Positions 1-8,689 of a stretch of DNA of 26,905 nucleotides are shown here, piece by piece. The stretch is from Priapulus caudatus (lineage: Eukaryota; Priapulida; Priapulimorpha; Priapulimorphida; Priapulidae). A program made the translations under genes and the position numbers. Numbering within the stretch: the stretch's first letter is position 1; the number at the start of each line of letters is the position of its first letter. A model generated the notes under the pieces. The model saw only the letters and a program-made list of their open reading frames with translations. It did no database searches and was not told where the DNA came from. Location: NCBI RefSeq assembly GCF_000485595.1, contig NW_014577392.1, positions 185,093 to 211,997 on the forward strand, in the 5' to 3' direction.

Positions 1-17
1 TATATAGATATATATAC

Positions 18-184
18 CTAGCGCAGTTCCATAACCTCCAGTTGCTAGTGATCCAGTATTGCAGTGGGTCAGAATCCGAAGGGACTTGTCGTTCCTCTCA
101 AGAATATGATTTGCTCCAAACATTCCCATTTTTTTGTTGATTTCTATATCCTTCTCCAGGAATGACTCTGCCATACTCATTATT
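18..184 (-). CDS. MRI1: Methylthioribose-1-phosphate isomerase, exon 3 (gene continues left of window)
   Basis: This exon encodes residues 124-179 and the first base of the next codon. The acceptor reads GCATAG (190-185) and the donor GTATAT (17-12). The segment includes [17 protein letters not shown] and then [20 protein letters not shown]. In characterised MRI1/mtnA enzymes the cysteine of the HCNTG motif (Cys165 here) is one of the two catalytic residues; the catalytic aspartate lies further on and is outside the window. The family is usually 340-370 residues, so about half the protein is visible. GGYG replaces the more usual AGYG, a mild change. No stop or frameshift interrupts the three exons, so this looks like a functional gene. 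Confidence 0.94.
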
Positions 185-227
185 CTATGCAATCAAAATA
201 AAATCGAAGGTTTTCATGAATTTAATC

Positions 228-445
228 CGTCATAAGCAGGGTTTCTTCTGGGGGAAAATTAGACAATGGAGGTAATGGCCGGTTTGGGGAAAAAACTCGC
301 ATAATGGATTCAAAGGTGTGTTTGCGCGTCTCGAGGACCTAGCAAAGAGAGCACCGCAGGAGCTCGCCCAGCTAGGGGGTCCGGGGGCATGCTCCCCCAG
401 GAAATTAAAAAAAGAATTGTGCAATTTGGTGCATTCTAAGCTATT
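228..445. repeat. G-rich MITE-like fragment (family A)
   Basis: This segment has a GGGGGCATGCTCCCCC near-palindrome at about 384-399, then GGAAATT, an A-rich run and the phrase TGGTGCATTCT. The same order (G-run, CATG, C-run, GGAAA or GGCAAG, A-rich run, GCATTCT) recurs at 3240-3315 and 7285-7360, so these are copies of one interspersed family. The borders are approximate and no target duplication was found. Confidence 0.55.
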
Positions 446-584
446 CTGAACACATTGTATGAGACTCTTGAATCTCTTTTTCAAGTTGTCAAAAGGAACA
501 AATAAACTATGAATATGAAATGATGATCACATTAAATAGTAATACAGTCATGTAATGAGTAGACACGAATGTGGATTCTGCAGG

Positions 585-665
585 CAGATACAGGGGGAAA
601 GAGGTAGAGGGGGGTTCTGGGGTTTCCCCCAGCAAAATTTTAAAAATTTGAGGCACCCTGAAAAT
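585..665. repeat. G-rich MITE-like fragment
   Basis: The segment reads GGGGTTTCCCCCAGCAAAAT, then an AT run and GAGGCACCCTG. It resembles the core of the element at 830-900 (G-run, C-run, AGAAAATTTTGAAAAT) and is probably a truncated relative. Confidence 0.4.
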
Positions 666-781
666 AAAATTGCACCTTTTAGTTTAAATCTTACTCTGTT
701 AGAAGACCTACCAAGTCTCACGCATCTGGACCCATTCTCCCACACTCCCGCATGCCCTACGCATTTTCAGGCATTCACGTG

Positions 782-965
782 CAGGGGCGTAGCTAGCCCT
801 TCAACGATGTGCAGGCAGAACTGAAAAACAGATGGGGGGTATGGGGGTCCTCCCCAAGAAAATTTTGAAAATGTAGACGGCAGGAGATGGTATTTGAGCT
901 ACTTTTGAGTACATGTACAGCCTTCATTCTGACTACTACAATTCAATTTTTAGTAGAACAATTAT
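782..965 (+). mobile_element. hAT-like MITE, left-end copy (truncated)
   Basis: It starts with CAGGGGCGTAG, a hAT-type terminal sequence. Its core at 830-935 is nearly the same as the reverse complement of 20400-20510, including shared phrases such as GATGGTATTTGAG and CAGCCTTCATTCTGACTA. The right terminus seen in the copy at 20300-20583 is not recognisable here, so this copy appears truncated after about 965. Confidence 0.6.
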
Positions 966-1462
966 TGCGCTTGCAGCGCGGCATTGATTGATATACAGAG
1001 GGGGGGGCATTGTTTAGGTCGCGTTTATTATTGAATATGTAGGGGGTGACCACCACTGGGATGAGAGCGACAGCAAAAAACTTTCTTGGAATTGTGAAAA
1101 AGCTGCAAAAGGGTTGTAACCTGCTTTGCCTCTCAATTACATAATTAACCCATGCATCAGGTGCCGTTTTGTACAGCCGCGCGACTATTATACTTGGCAA
1201 TAATTAATTGGTATGTGTGTAAAAATATTGTTCATTCAACAGAAGGGGGTGGCTACTGGCTAAGTGATCGTCACAACAAACAAGAGAGCAATTTTCATCA
1301 ACATTCAACATTGCTCAATCATTCAGTGTGTGTGGAGCATAGAAGTTAGAACTAGAATAGAACACACTATGGTGTGGAGTGGGGCATGTCTTTTTCATGT
1401 ATATTATTTATGTATGTTGTTTCATGTATATTGTAAAAATTCTTTTTAACATAAATGATGTG

Positions 1463-1502
1463 CAGGCACGTGCCTTTTTGCCTAAAGGCAGCTACGTGCC
1501 TG
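1463..1502. repeat. Nested hairpin
   Basis: The outer arms CAGGCACGT (1463-1471) and ACGTGCCTG (1494-1502) are perfect complements. The loop contains a second stem, TGCCT (1479-1483) with AGGCA (1486-1490). It lies in MRI1 intron 2 and has no evident function. Confidence 0.6.
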
Positions 1503-1800
1503 ACGTGTGCCGGCACGCAAAAAGAAACGTTGCTGTCAATTTCATTACGATTTTCCATGTATATAGTCAGAAGCACGTGGTGATCTATATATTTTTGGAT
1601 TGACACTATTTTGACAAGGGCGGGTAAATACAGGAACATTTTCACAACGGCGATGTTAAATATGACAACGGCGGTGCGCCGTAGCGCCTCTTATGTAGAA
1701 GAAACCCTGATAAGTTATAAGTTCACGATTCACTTCAGAAGAATAACTTGGGCTGTGACTACCATTGGTGTCGTGGGTGATATACATCCTAGAGAAGGGT

Positions 1801-1912
1801 ACTCCCCAAAGTAGGAGAGGGGAGAGGGGAGGAAGTAGAAGAGGAGTGGGGGAGCAAACAGGGGTCAGGAGAGGAGTAGGAGGAGGAGAGGAGTAGGAGG
1901 AGGAGGAGGTTA
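1801..1912 (+). repeat. GGA/GAG-rich low-complexity tract
   Basis: This is purine-rich on the plus strand, built of GGAGAGG and GGAGGAG repeats, and ends about ten bases from the exon 2 donor. In pre-mRNA sense (minus strand) it is a C/T-rich tract just inside the intron. Confidence 0.8.
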
Positions 1913-1921
1913 GATACTCAC

Positions 1922-2157
1922 TGTTCTTTCATTTCAGCTACTGACACCTCATCACAGTCCTTTAATTCAGCAGAAAGCTTTAACAAAACGTCTGCACACC
2001 ATTTCATGTTCACTGCAGTTGGTCTTGCAGACACAAGATATGTAAGCTTGGTTGCAAGGTATGTGTTCAACATAGACTTGGTATCAAATTCCTGATTGTT
2101 TAGGTCAACGACCAGACTGAGTGATCCAACAATTCCAATAGCCGGTGCACCTCTAAC
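1922..2157 (-). CDS. MRI1: Methylthioribose-1-phosphate isomerase, exon 2
   Basis: This exon encodes residues 46-123 plus two bases of codon 124. The acceptor is a T-run followed by CAG (2161-2158) and the donor is GTGAGT (1921-1916). It opens with VRGAPAI (46-52), the conserved substrate-phosphate-binding RGAP segment. It carries SARPTAVNM (88-96), the second hallmark motif of MRI1/mtnA, and ends in a variable acidic stretch (LKDCDE...EMKE). The frame is open throughout and joins exon 1 in phase 0 and exon 3 in phase 2. A GGA-rich tract begins within about 10 bases of the donor on its intronic side (1801-1912), so the splice site lies at the edge of low-complexity DNA. Confidence 0.95.
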
Positions 2158-2469
2158 CTGAAAAAAGCATATGACTCAGACTATATGATGGACCAAAATA
2201 TGATCAAATGTCCTTATTCCCTGTTTTATACTAATATAAATTTCACTGTTTTGTTTCAGGGTTAGTTTTGATGCGAAAATAAATGTTTCAGATCTGAAAG
2301 TCTGAAATCTGGGCGAGAGATGGCGCTACGCCTAAATGATCGTCATTTTGGTTTTCGATTATCGCGCAAATAAAAGCAATAAAATATTCCAGTCAAATTA
2401 CTGTAACGAAGAATCTAAAACACAATATTACATGTAGGTACCATATGATTAGGTAGGTAGGTAGGTAAA

Positions 2470-2664
2470 TTTAACAAAATCAAATGAATCTAGATGGCCA
2501 TTTTTCATTTTTGCCAAAAAGTGGGCGTGGCTCGAAAGTAGGTCGACTGGCGTGCTCCAAACTAGGACGTTCAAATCTCTCCAATAGGAGTAACAACTGT
2601 ATGCAATTTGAAACATGTGGGTCAAATGGTTCTCGAGTTATCGTTGACCGTAGGCAGACACTGA
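2470..2664 (+). repeat. SINE-like interspersed repeat, copy 1 (truncated)
   Basis: The copy runs from GGCCATTTTTCATTTTTGCC through CTGGCGTGCTCCAAA, GTAACAACTGTATGCAATTT and GGTTCTCGAGTTATCG to GACCGTAGGC. It matches copy 2 base for base with scattered substitutions but lacks the ACGG tail and terminal hairpin. No RNA polymerase III boxes could be assigned with confidence. Confidence 0.75.
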
Positions 2665-2774
2665 AATGCATAGTGAAATTGCCAAAATCTACATAATTTA
2701 AAAAAAATATCAAAACCCCTGTGATATGTTTTGGGGCCAGTCCTTATTCATTCACATACCAAAAATGAGCAAAA

Positions 2775-3038
2775 TCCATTGAACCTGAACTGACTTATGG
2801 CCATTTCCAAGTTTGCCAAAAAGTGGGCATGACTCAAAAGTAGGTCAACTGGCGTGCTCCAAAATAGGACGTTCACATCTCTCCCATATGAGTAACAACT
2901 GTATGCAATTTGAAACATGTGGGTCAAACGGTTCTCAAGTTATCGTTGACCGTAGCCAAATGTTGACGGACGGACGGATGGACGGACGACGCCCCACAGC
3001 AATAGCTCATCTTGACGATGTCAAGGTGAGCTAAAAAT
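2775..3038 (+). repeat. SINE-like interspersed repeat, copy 2 with ACGG tail and terminal hairpin
   Basis: It is the same body as the copy about 300 bases upstream, followed by TTGACGGACGGACGG-type tetranucleotide repeats (2963-2988). It ends in a hairpin at 3004-3034, TAGCTCATCTTGA pairing with TCAAGGTGAGCTA with one mismatch. A conserved body, a simple tetranucleotide array and a terminal AAGGTGAGCT hairpin form a compact dispersed repeat. Another ACGG-type tract lies at about 5479-5500. Confidence 0.75.
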
Positions 3039-3155
3039 GAGAAAGTAATAATAACGGAATCAGAACCAAAAGGTTCATTAGCACAATTACAATGTTATTT
3101 AACACGAACAAGGTAGACATAATTTCTTACCATTACTTATACTATCCTTACCAAT

Positions 3156-3436
3156 GCCTGTACCCAGGATTGGCCGAAGGGGGGTTCCAAATCAGAGGTG
3201 TGCGGGCGACTGCGAGCGCCGAAGGCGTGAAGTGATGTTAGGGGTGGTCTGGGGGCATGACCCCCTGGGCAAGTTTTGAAAATTTGCTTTAAAATGGTGC
3301 ATTCTGGTGCATTTTAACAGTTTTCTTCTGGATAAAATATACCTAGCCCAAGTTATAAAATAGGCCTGTCGACTGTATTTATTTTTTGATGGTTGGGGGG
3401 TTCCGGAACCCCTGGAACCCCCCCTTGGGTACGGGA
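3156..3436. mobile_element. MITE-like element with CCNGTACCCA ends
   Basis: The left end GCCTGTACCCAGG (3156-3168) is matched by the right end, whose complement reads TCCCGTACCCAAG. The interior contains the family A core (G-run/CATGACCCCC at about 3250-3265, GTGCATTCT twice). Near the right end is a hairpin, GGGGGGTTCC with GGAACCCCCC (3394-3424). No convincing target duplication is visible. Confidence 0.6.
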
Positions 3437-3609
3437 CTGGGGACCAGTACAAAAAAAGGTAACTGACATATATTCTAATTATTATAGGTAGTTACAGTAT
3501 TAGATAGGGTTAGGATCAGGGTTAACCCAACCATTCTTGACACTGCTGGTCGACTTTGAGCAAACACCATAATGGGTCGACAGTTCCTGTAATCTTAAAG
3601 TTGCTTTAC

Positions 3610-3744
3610 CTGCATCTGGAAAATTGCTTTCCATCCATCTTCAACATCTCCAATACGTACATACACGGTTTGGTTAGGCAGTAGAAGCTGATCTAATATT
3701 GATAACTGCCCACGCTGGTTGTATATAATTGCCTCAGTACCCAT
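3610..3744 (-). CDS. MRI1: Methylthioribose-1-phosphate isomerase, exon 1 (N-terminus)
   Basis: MRI1 converts 5-methylthioribose-1-phosphate to 5-methylthioribulose-1-phosphate in the methionine salvage pathway; the family belongs to the eIF2B-alpha/beta/delta-like fold. This exon encodes residues 1-45. It begins MGTEAI and contains ILDQLLLPNQ, which matches the family opening (EAI...LQILDQLLLP). The start was chosen because the ATG at 3744-3742 has A at -3 and G at +4, and the distance to ILDQLLLP fits the family. The exon ends in ...FQMQ, with the donor GTAAAG at 3609-3604. The junction to exon 2 is phase 0 and rebuilds the family segment MQ-VRGAPAI. No frameshift is seen. Any 5' UTR intron or promoter would lie at coordinates above 3744. 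I am confident of the family; the exact 5' UTR is unknown. Confidence 0.93.
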
Positions 3745-3927
3745 CTTCTTAATTCTGTATACAACGTATATCAAAAGCCTTTAAAAATACAATACTTATA
3801 TTATTATTAATTCCTACTTTTAATGTGTAAATGTATTAATTAACAGTGCTCAACAGGGTACCAACAGTATACCATCAGTCAACCCTACACATGCATAATA
3901 AAACGGTAGTGAATGTTAATGTGTGAG
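3745..3927. other. Immediate 5' flank of MRI1
   Basis: AT-rich sequence upstream of the MRI1 start codon on the minus strand. It should include 5' UTR. No TATA or initiator could be placed with confidence and no other feature is seen. Confidence 0.4.
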
Positions 3928-3933
3928 AATTCA

Positions 3934-4374
3934 TAGGGACAGTGATTTTTCGCAATCGCAGAAAACGGACGGAAAACACAGAAACGGCCATTGGAAACGG
4001 AAAAGATGTTTTCAAACGGAAAAAACGCGGAAAACGTAATTTGAACATATTACATGGAAATTTCAATAAAATCACAAAAAAACACGTCGACAATAGCATT
4101 GGTAATGATATGGTTTACACTCAGACAAGTTTCAAAGCGAAATGACTTACAATTACGACTTTTGGTAGCCCTGTGTTTCGGTGCCAACCCAACTGTCAGT
4201 CAGTGGCCTAACCTTTTTTTTCATGCAAATATATGGTAAACGAAATTTTGCATTTTTGGTGTGTAAAATCTCTATGGCAAAAAGGAATTTCCATTTTTTT
4301 TTACTTTGAAATGGAATTCATGATTTTCCCAAACGAAAAAGGCAATTTTGTGAAACGGAAAATCACTGTCCCTA
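3934..4374. mobile_element. Intact 441-bp MITE with AATTCA target duplication
   Basis: The terminal inverted repeats begin TAGGGACAGTGATTTT at 3934 and, on the opposite strand, at 4374; sixteen bases are identical. AATTCA flanks both sides directly (3928-3933 and 4375-4380). The interior is rich in AACGGAAAA-type motifs and codes for nothing recognisable. Symmetric ends and a perfect direct duplication make this the cleanest transposon in the window. A six-base duplication does not settle the superfamily. Confidence 0.85.
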
Positions 4375-4380
4375 AATTCA

Positions 4381-5217
4381 GTCCCAGTATGGAAATAGTG
4401 TGTCCTCCGGCTGTGGCACTGAATGGTTAAATTAACAGGATCTAGAATTTTAAGTGCCGTACGGCATTCCCATGCAACATCAGTAAGAACCCGAATGGCC
4501 AATGATCGACAGGGCCTATACTTAAAATTTTAAAATATAATAAAGTTTCACGTGTTATTCTGATGATCAACTGATGCCACGATTAGTACATGACATATGT
4601 ACATGTATATATACATACTTACATCTCATAAATTTTATTCATTTATAATGGAATAATGGTGCATCGATAAAAATGGCGATATGAGCTTGCAAGCACTGTC
4701 ATGTAAACTAAGATTGCCTTAGTGCAGTGAGATACCAGATCCTGTAACATTATTGGTTATGCACAACATATATGATTGCATGCATGGTGCGGCATGCAGA
4801 GTTTGCTACTAAATAGAAATTTAGCAATTGTTTTGCAATTATTGGCAAAGTTAAGAAGTTGAAATTGATTTAGCAGGAGGAATTGTGAATTGTACAAATG
4901 TACAATGTACACAAATGTACCTATGCTCGATCGCAGACTGTCATATCAGTTTTAAATTTACACGAACATTCAGCCACAGTTACCACAGTACCACAATTGA
5001 CTGACAGTGCACATTCTATCCAAACTGCAAGTAAATAGCTTTTCTGTGTCAAACTCAGCTCCGACTCTCTGACACTATATACGACTATATGACCATGGCC
5101 TAGAATACTACCAGAAGCTGCCTATACCTGTGGCTATGGCTGATTTTGAGGCACTGTCAGTGGCACCACTCCCAGTTTATATCCCAATGTGTGATATAGC
5201 GCTTTGATGTATCCAAC
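4381..5217. other. Non-coding stretch
   Basis: AT-rich, with a perfect 12-base palindrome TGCCGTACGGCA at 4455-4466 and short ATATAC repeats near 4600. No coding, RNA or transposon signature was recognised. Confidence 0.4.
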
Positions 5218-5249
5218 TGGTTTTGCCGTGGGGGGGGGGGGCAAAACCA
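5218..5249. repeat. Hairpin enclosing a G12 run
   Basis: Perfect 10-base arms TGGTTTTGCC (5218-5227) and GGCAAAACCA (5240-5249) flank a loop dominated by a run of twelve G (5230-5241, overlapping the right arm). The G count could be affected by homopolymer error. Confidence 0.7.
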
Positions 5250-5722
5250 CGAATGGTCTGGTCAGCATACACAGCTACGTACCCTCTATAGTGCTGCATA
5301 CAAAAATTACTCACCGATTAGTGATTACTAAACTGCCGAGTTTCTTGTCCATGTAAAATGCATTTATGCCTGTGTATATTTCTGCATGCGCATGTCAAAC
5401 CATGCCTTTTGGGGTTGCCTCACACGTAACGAATATCAACACAGTACATCAAGCCATTTAGATTTGTGCCCATGTTGTTGACGGACGGACGGACAGACGG
5501 AGTCATGCCATTATTACTACCTGCATCTGACTGTGTCACATGAGATAAATAACTTCAATTTTGCAATTAAACAGGAAAGATCAGAATTCCAATATAGGAT
5601 GACAGAAATGAAGAAGCTTAACTTAAAGCTATTCTATTCCTAAATCTATTCCTTAGAAGGTTGTACATGCTAATGGCAATGATTATACTAAGGTGATTGC
5701 TACAAATAGGTGCGGGCGGTGC

Positions 5723-5794
5723 TACGTCACAGATCAGTAGTCACGTGACCACCAGCAGAACGCCAGTGAAAACCACACGATCGCGTCACTGGCG
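5723..5794. promoter_or_regulatory. Candidate regulatory cluster: CRE half-site, CLEAR/E-box palindrome, GC-rich hairpin
   Basis: TACGTCAC (about 5723-5730) is a CREB/ATF-type half-site. GTCACGTGAC (5740-5749) is a perfect palindrome identical to the CLEAR/E-box consensus bound by TFE-type bHLH-zip factors. CGCCAGTGA (5761-5769) pairs exactly with TCACTGGCG (5786-5794). The cluster is about 2 kb upstream of the MRI1 start, so it could be a distal promoter only if there is a 5' UTR intron. This rests on motifs alone. Confidence 0.3.
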
Positions 5795-6187
5795 CCCATA
5801 GATTACTGCATAACAATACAAATTATCCGTCACTTAGTTTGGAAGTTTTAATAAGTTTTTTTCATGAAATTTCTTCTAATATGTCTTGCGAGTATATAGA
5901 TAGCCTTTCTGTAGCTATAATTATGACATTATGTAAGATACATATATGCACTGCAAATGTAAAATATTTTAAGCTATTCTTATTTGTTTGCATTAGTTGA
6001 ATAAAATTACCCCAGGTCTCGTGAAACAAAAACAAAGTCCAAGATTACACAACAGTTTTCACCCTCACCAAACTTGTCTGAGTGTCTGGAGCATGCTGAC
6101 ATCGACATTTTACCAAACATCCGCACCCAATCACGGTACATACTGTTAGTTTGTTTTCCCATTTGACGTTGCAAATAATGGGGTTAA
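5795..6187. other. Non-coding stretch
   Basis: AT-rich, with no open frame or repeat I recognise. Confidence 0.4.
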
Positions 6188-6416
6188 AGTGTGTTTCTGA
6201 CCTATTTCCTATTTTTAAAAGAAAATAGAAAATAGGAAATGGGTTTCTGATCCGTTTCCTATTTAAAATAAAAATAGAAAATAGGAAATGGGTTTCTGAT
6301 CCGTTTCCTATTTAAAATAAAAATAGAAAATAGGAAATGGGTTTCTGATCCGTTTCCTATTTTTAAGCTGAAAATCGAAAATGAGAAATAGGTTTCTGAT
6401 CCGTTTCCTATTTGCG
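6188..6416. repeat. 49-bp tandem array in which each unit is a hairpin
   Basis: There are four to five units starting GGGTTTCTGATCCG at 6241, 6290, 6339 and about 6389, with a diverged first unit near 6192. The period is exactly 49 bases between the clean units. Within each unit CCTATTT and AAATAGG are complementary, so every repeat can fold. The outer units are more diverged than the inner ones, as expected of array growth from the middle. Confidence 0.9.
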
Positions 6417-6477
6417 AAGTCACACAATGCAATCGGATCTTTCGCCGATATACGTTGTTCTCAAGCGTAAGAGGATG

Positions 6478-7268
6478 TAGAGGAGGAGGAGAGAAGGAGG
6501 AGGGGGAGCTATAGGAGGATAGTAGGCGGAGGAGAAGGTGGTGGAGAAGGAGGATAGGAGGCGGGGGAAAAGGTGGTGAAGAAGGAGGAGGCGTAGGAGG
6601 AGGAAAGATGGTAGTGGAGGGGGAGGAGGGAAGGAGGTAGAGGAAGGAGGAGGTAGAGAAGAGGAGAAGGTGGCGGAGAAGGAGGAGGAGGAGGAGGAGG
6701 GGAGAAAGTGGTGGAGGAGGAGGGATAGGAGGAGGGAAGATGGTAGTGGAGGGGAGGAGGGGAGGACGTAGAGGAGGGGAGAAGGTGGTGTAGGAGGAGA
6801 GCAGGGGAGAAGGTGGTTGAGGGGGAGTGGTAGGAGGAGGTAGAGGAGAAAAGAAGATGGTAGTGGAGGGGGAGGAGGGGAGGAGGTAGAGGAGGAAGGA
6901 GGTAGAGGAGGGGAGAAGGTGGTGGAGAAGGAGGAGGAAGAGAGGAGGGGAGAAGGTGGATAGTAGGCGGGGGGAGAAGGTGGTGGAGAAGGAGGATAGG
7001 AGGCGAGGGAGAAGGTGGTGGAGAAGGAGGAGGGGTAGGAGGAGGAAAGATGGTAGTGGAGAGGGAGGAGCGAAGGAGGTAGAGGAGGGAGGAGGTAGAG
7101 GAGGGGAGAAGATGGTGGAGAAGGAGGAGGAGAGGAGGGGAAAAGGTGGTGGAGGAGGAGGGATAGGAGGAGGGAAGATGGTAGTGGAGGGGAGGAGGGG
7201 AGGACGTAGAGGAGGGGAGAAGGTGGTGTAGGAGGAGAGCAGGGGAGAAGGTGGTGGAGGGGGAGAGA
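6478..7268 (+). repeat. GGA/GAAGGTGG minisatellite with higher-order repeat
   Basis: About 790 bases are almost entirely purine plus occasional T on the plus strand, composed of GGAGAAGGTGGTGGAGAAGG-type units. Two long blocks repeat in the same order: landmarks GGATAGTAGGCGG at 6517 and 6958, and GAAGGTGGTGTAGG at 6781 and 7219. That gives a higher-order period of 438-441 bases. The 361- and 295-residue minus-strand frames across it are Pro/Ser/Leu low complexity and not genes. Confidence 0.9.
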
Positions 7269-7279
7269 GGGTCACATAG

Positions 7280-7362
7280 TGACCCGAGTTTGCTAGGGGG
7301 GGTCCGGCATGCCCCCCGGAAAAAATGTTGATTCTGAGATGCAATTTCCTGCATTCTGAGGG
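7280..7362. repeat. G-rich MITE-like fragment (family A)
   Basis: The segment reads GGGGGGGTCCGGCATGCCCC, then GGAAAAAATG and GCAATTTCCTGCATTCTGAG. It has the same architecture as the copies at 228-445 and 3156-3436 and directly abuts the end of the GGA minisatellite. Confidence 0.55.
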
Positions 7363-7518
7363 TCACAAATGACAATAAATAGACAAAAAATGACAATAAT
7401 TGACTTTTTTTTCTCTATCACAGTGAAATTCGTAGTTTGATACAAACTGGCCGTAGTGGTGCAAAAGGAATAGAAATTCGTATAAAATACGGATAAATCT
7501 TAGTGGTTGGCATCTCTG

Positions 7519-7573
7519 GCACGCACACGCACTCGCACACACAGTGACACACTCACACGCACACACACACGCA
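7519..7573. repeat. CA-rich microsatellite
   Basis: An imperfect CACACG/CACACA tract. Confidence 0.8.
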
Positions 7574-7599
7574 GTTATAAAATAGTAGTTACCTGTCAC

Positions 7600-8324
7600 G
7601 AAATGATCAAAACAAATAGTGGAGAATTTTGACGGACTCCAGTGTATACCTTTTACATTTACTCATTTACTCATTTACATTTAAGTGGCAGTCAGCCACT
7701 TATGACTTATCACGCCTCTCTGGACTCTTATGTCATTTTGGCAGCTCAAAAAAATATCTTTTCTTATCTGTGCAATATATATGATTGTGACAACCTACTA
7801 CTACACACGTTTTTGGCATATATATGCAAGGAAATTAATATGCTTTTGGTTTGGAAATGGGGTATTGCGTGTGTAAGCTCACGGAGACAGGCTGTTGTTT
7901 TCACCGGCACAGCTGGTTGCTAGGTTAAGAAAGTCCCGGATGTGGCAAAGTTCCCGTATGTCCGCCCGCACCTATAGGCAAGAGGGCCTACCGTACCAAT
8001 CTTTAACTAACCATGATAAATTTTATAACGGTTATATATATATACCGGTACCTAAACCGACCAGGCTCTACGACTTTTACATGGCGTAGGCCTCTCGCCG
8101 ACGTAGTGTTAAGCGAGAAGGGAACTTGTGGCTAATATATACCCAGTATATATATTATAAGTTTTGCATGAACTGATAGTATTAGTGATATATCATATAG
8201 TTCATGCAGATACGAAGAGAATGCCAATCAAGTTGATTCAAAACAATTTCAGAACTGTCACAGCCTTACAGTTACACCATGGAAACATATACAAACACGT
8301 GCTGTTAGTGTTACTGTTAGTGTT
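7600..8324. other. Non-coding stretch
   Basis: Contains a small hairpin, TAAGTGGC/GCCACTTA, near 7682-7702. The open frames of 60-93 codons show no recognisable domains. No gene is supported. Confidence 0.4.
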
Positions 8325-8359
8325 GCTGAGAGGGTTTATGTCCCCCAGGGTACTGCCGG
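8325..8359 (+). mobile_element. Left arm of an interrupted foldback element
   Basis: GCTGAGAGGGTTTATGTCCC and the following GTACTGCCGG match the terminal arm of the foldback at 24396-24638. The arm stops at CCGG (8356-8359), where a 3.7-kb composite element is inserted. The remainder resumes at 12057. Confidence 0.65.
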
Positions 8360-8605
8360 TGTCACGGTCTGAGATTACCCCCAGTCTGAAATTACCCTAG
8401 CGCTACTGCGCATGCGCCACACATGCACACGAGGTGCTGGGTGTAAAGCGCAGTAGCAAAAATTAGCATTGGTTAACTGAGACTGCCACCGTCACAGCAG
8501 TCAGCGTCTTAACGCCATTTGTTTTAGCAAAGTTGTTGTATTCGCCATTTGTCAAAAATACGGACAGAAGCAGTTTATTATTGCTCTCTCCAACACGGAC
8601 GTGAC

Positions 8606-8665
8606 TATACGCACGGCGGCCGTGTGGATAAGATTCAATATAGCTATACGCACGGCGGCCGTGTG
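8606..8665 (+). repeat. Two direct repeats of a 21-base GGCGGCC motif
   Basis: The 21-base motif, starting TATACGCACGGCGGCCGTG, occurs exactly at 8606-8626 and 8645-8665, 39 bases apart, just before the purine-rich block. Complementary copies sit beside the TCC block at 17821-17923. Confidence 0.85.
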
Positions 8666-8689
8666 ATGATCGACCCTCAATATTGGTAA

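Larger units (their letters stand above)
185..1921 (-). other. MRI1 intron 2
   Basis: This 1737-base GT-AG intron separates exons 2 and 3. It holds three fragments of G-rich MITE-like repeats, a nested hairpin at 1463-1502 and a GGA-rich tract at 1801-1912. No open frame inside resembles a known protein. Confidence 0.85.
2158..3609 (-). other. MRI1 intron 1
   Basis: This 1452-base GT-AG intron separates exons 1 and 2. It contains two copies of a SINE-like repeat (about 2470-2664 and 2775-3038), a GTAG microsatellite at about 2452-2467 and a MITE-like element at 3156-3436. A short telomere-like stretch (two TTAGG-type units) occurs near 3508-3520 and is probably chance. Confidence 0.85.

Noticed and set aside
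3505-3525. Telomeric repeat in MRI1 intron 1
   Set aside because: Only one to two imperfect TTAGG words; too short to support an interstitial telomere.
6259-7396. Minus-strand frames of 361 and 295 codons (Pro/Ser/Leu-rich)
   Set aside because: They arise from the TCC strand of a minisatellite, overlap each other in two frames, contain no domain and run out into the hairpin array.
5705-7978. TIR pair GGTGCGGGCGG (5709 on) and CCGCCCGCACC (7963 on)
   Set aside because: The 11-13 base match does not extend outward or inward and no target duplication is visible, so it is probably coincidental.
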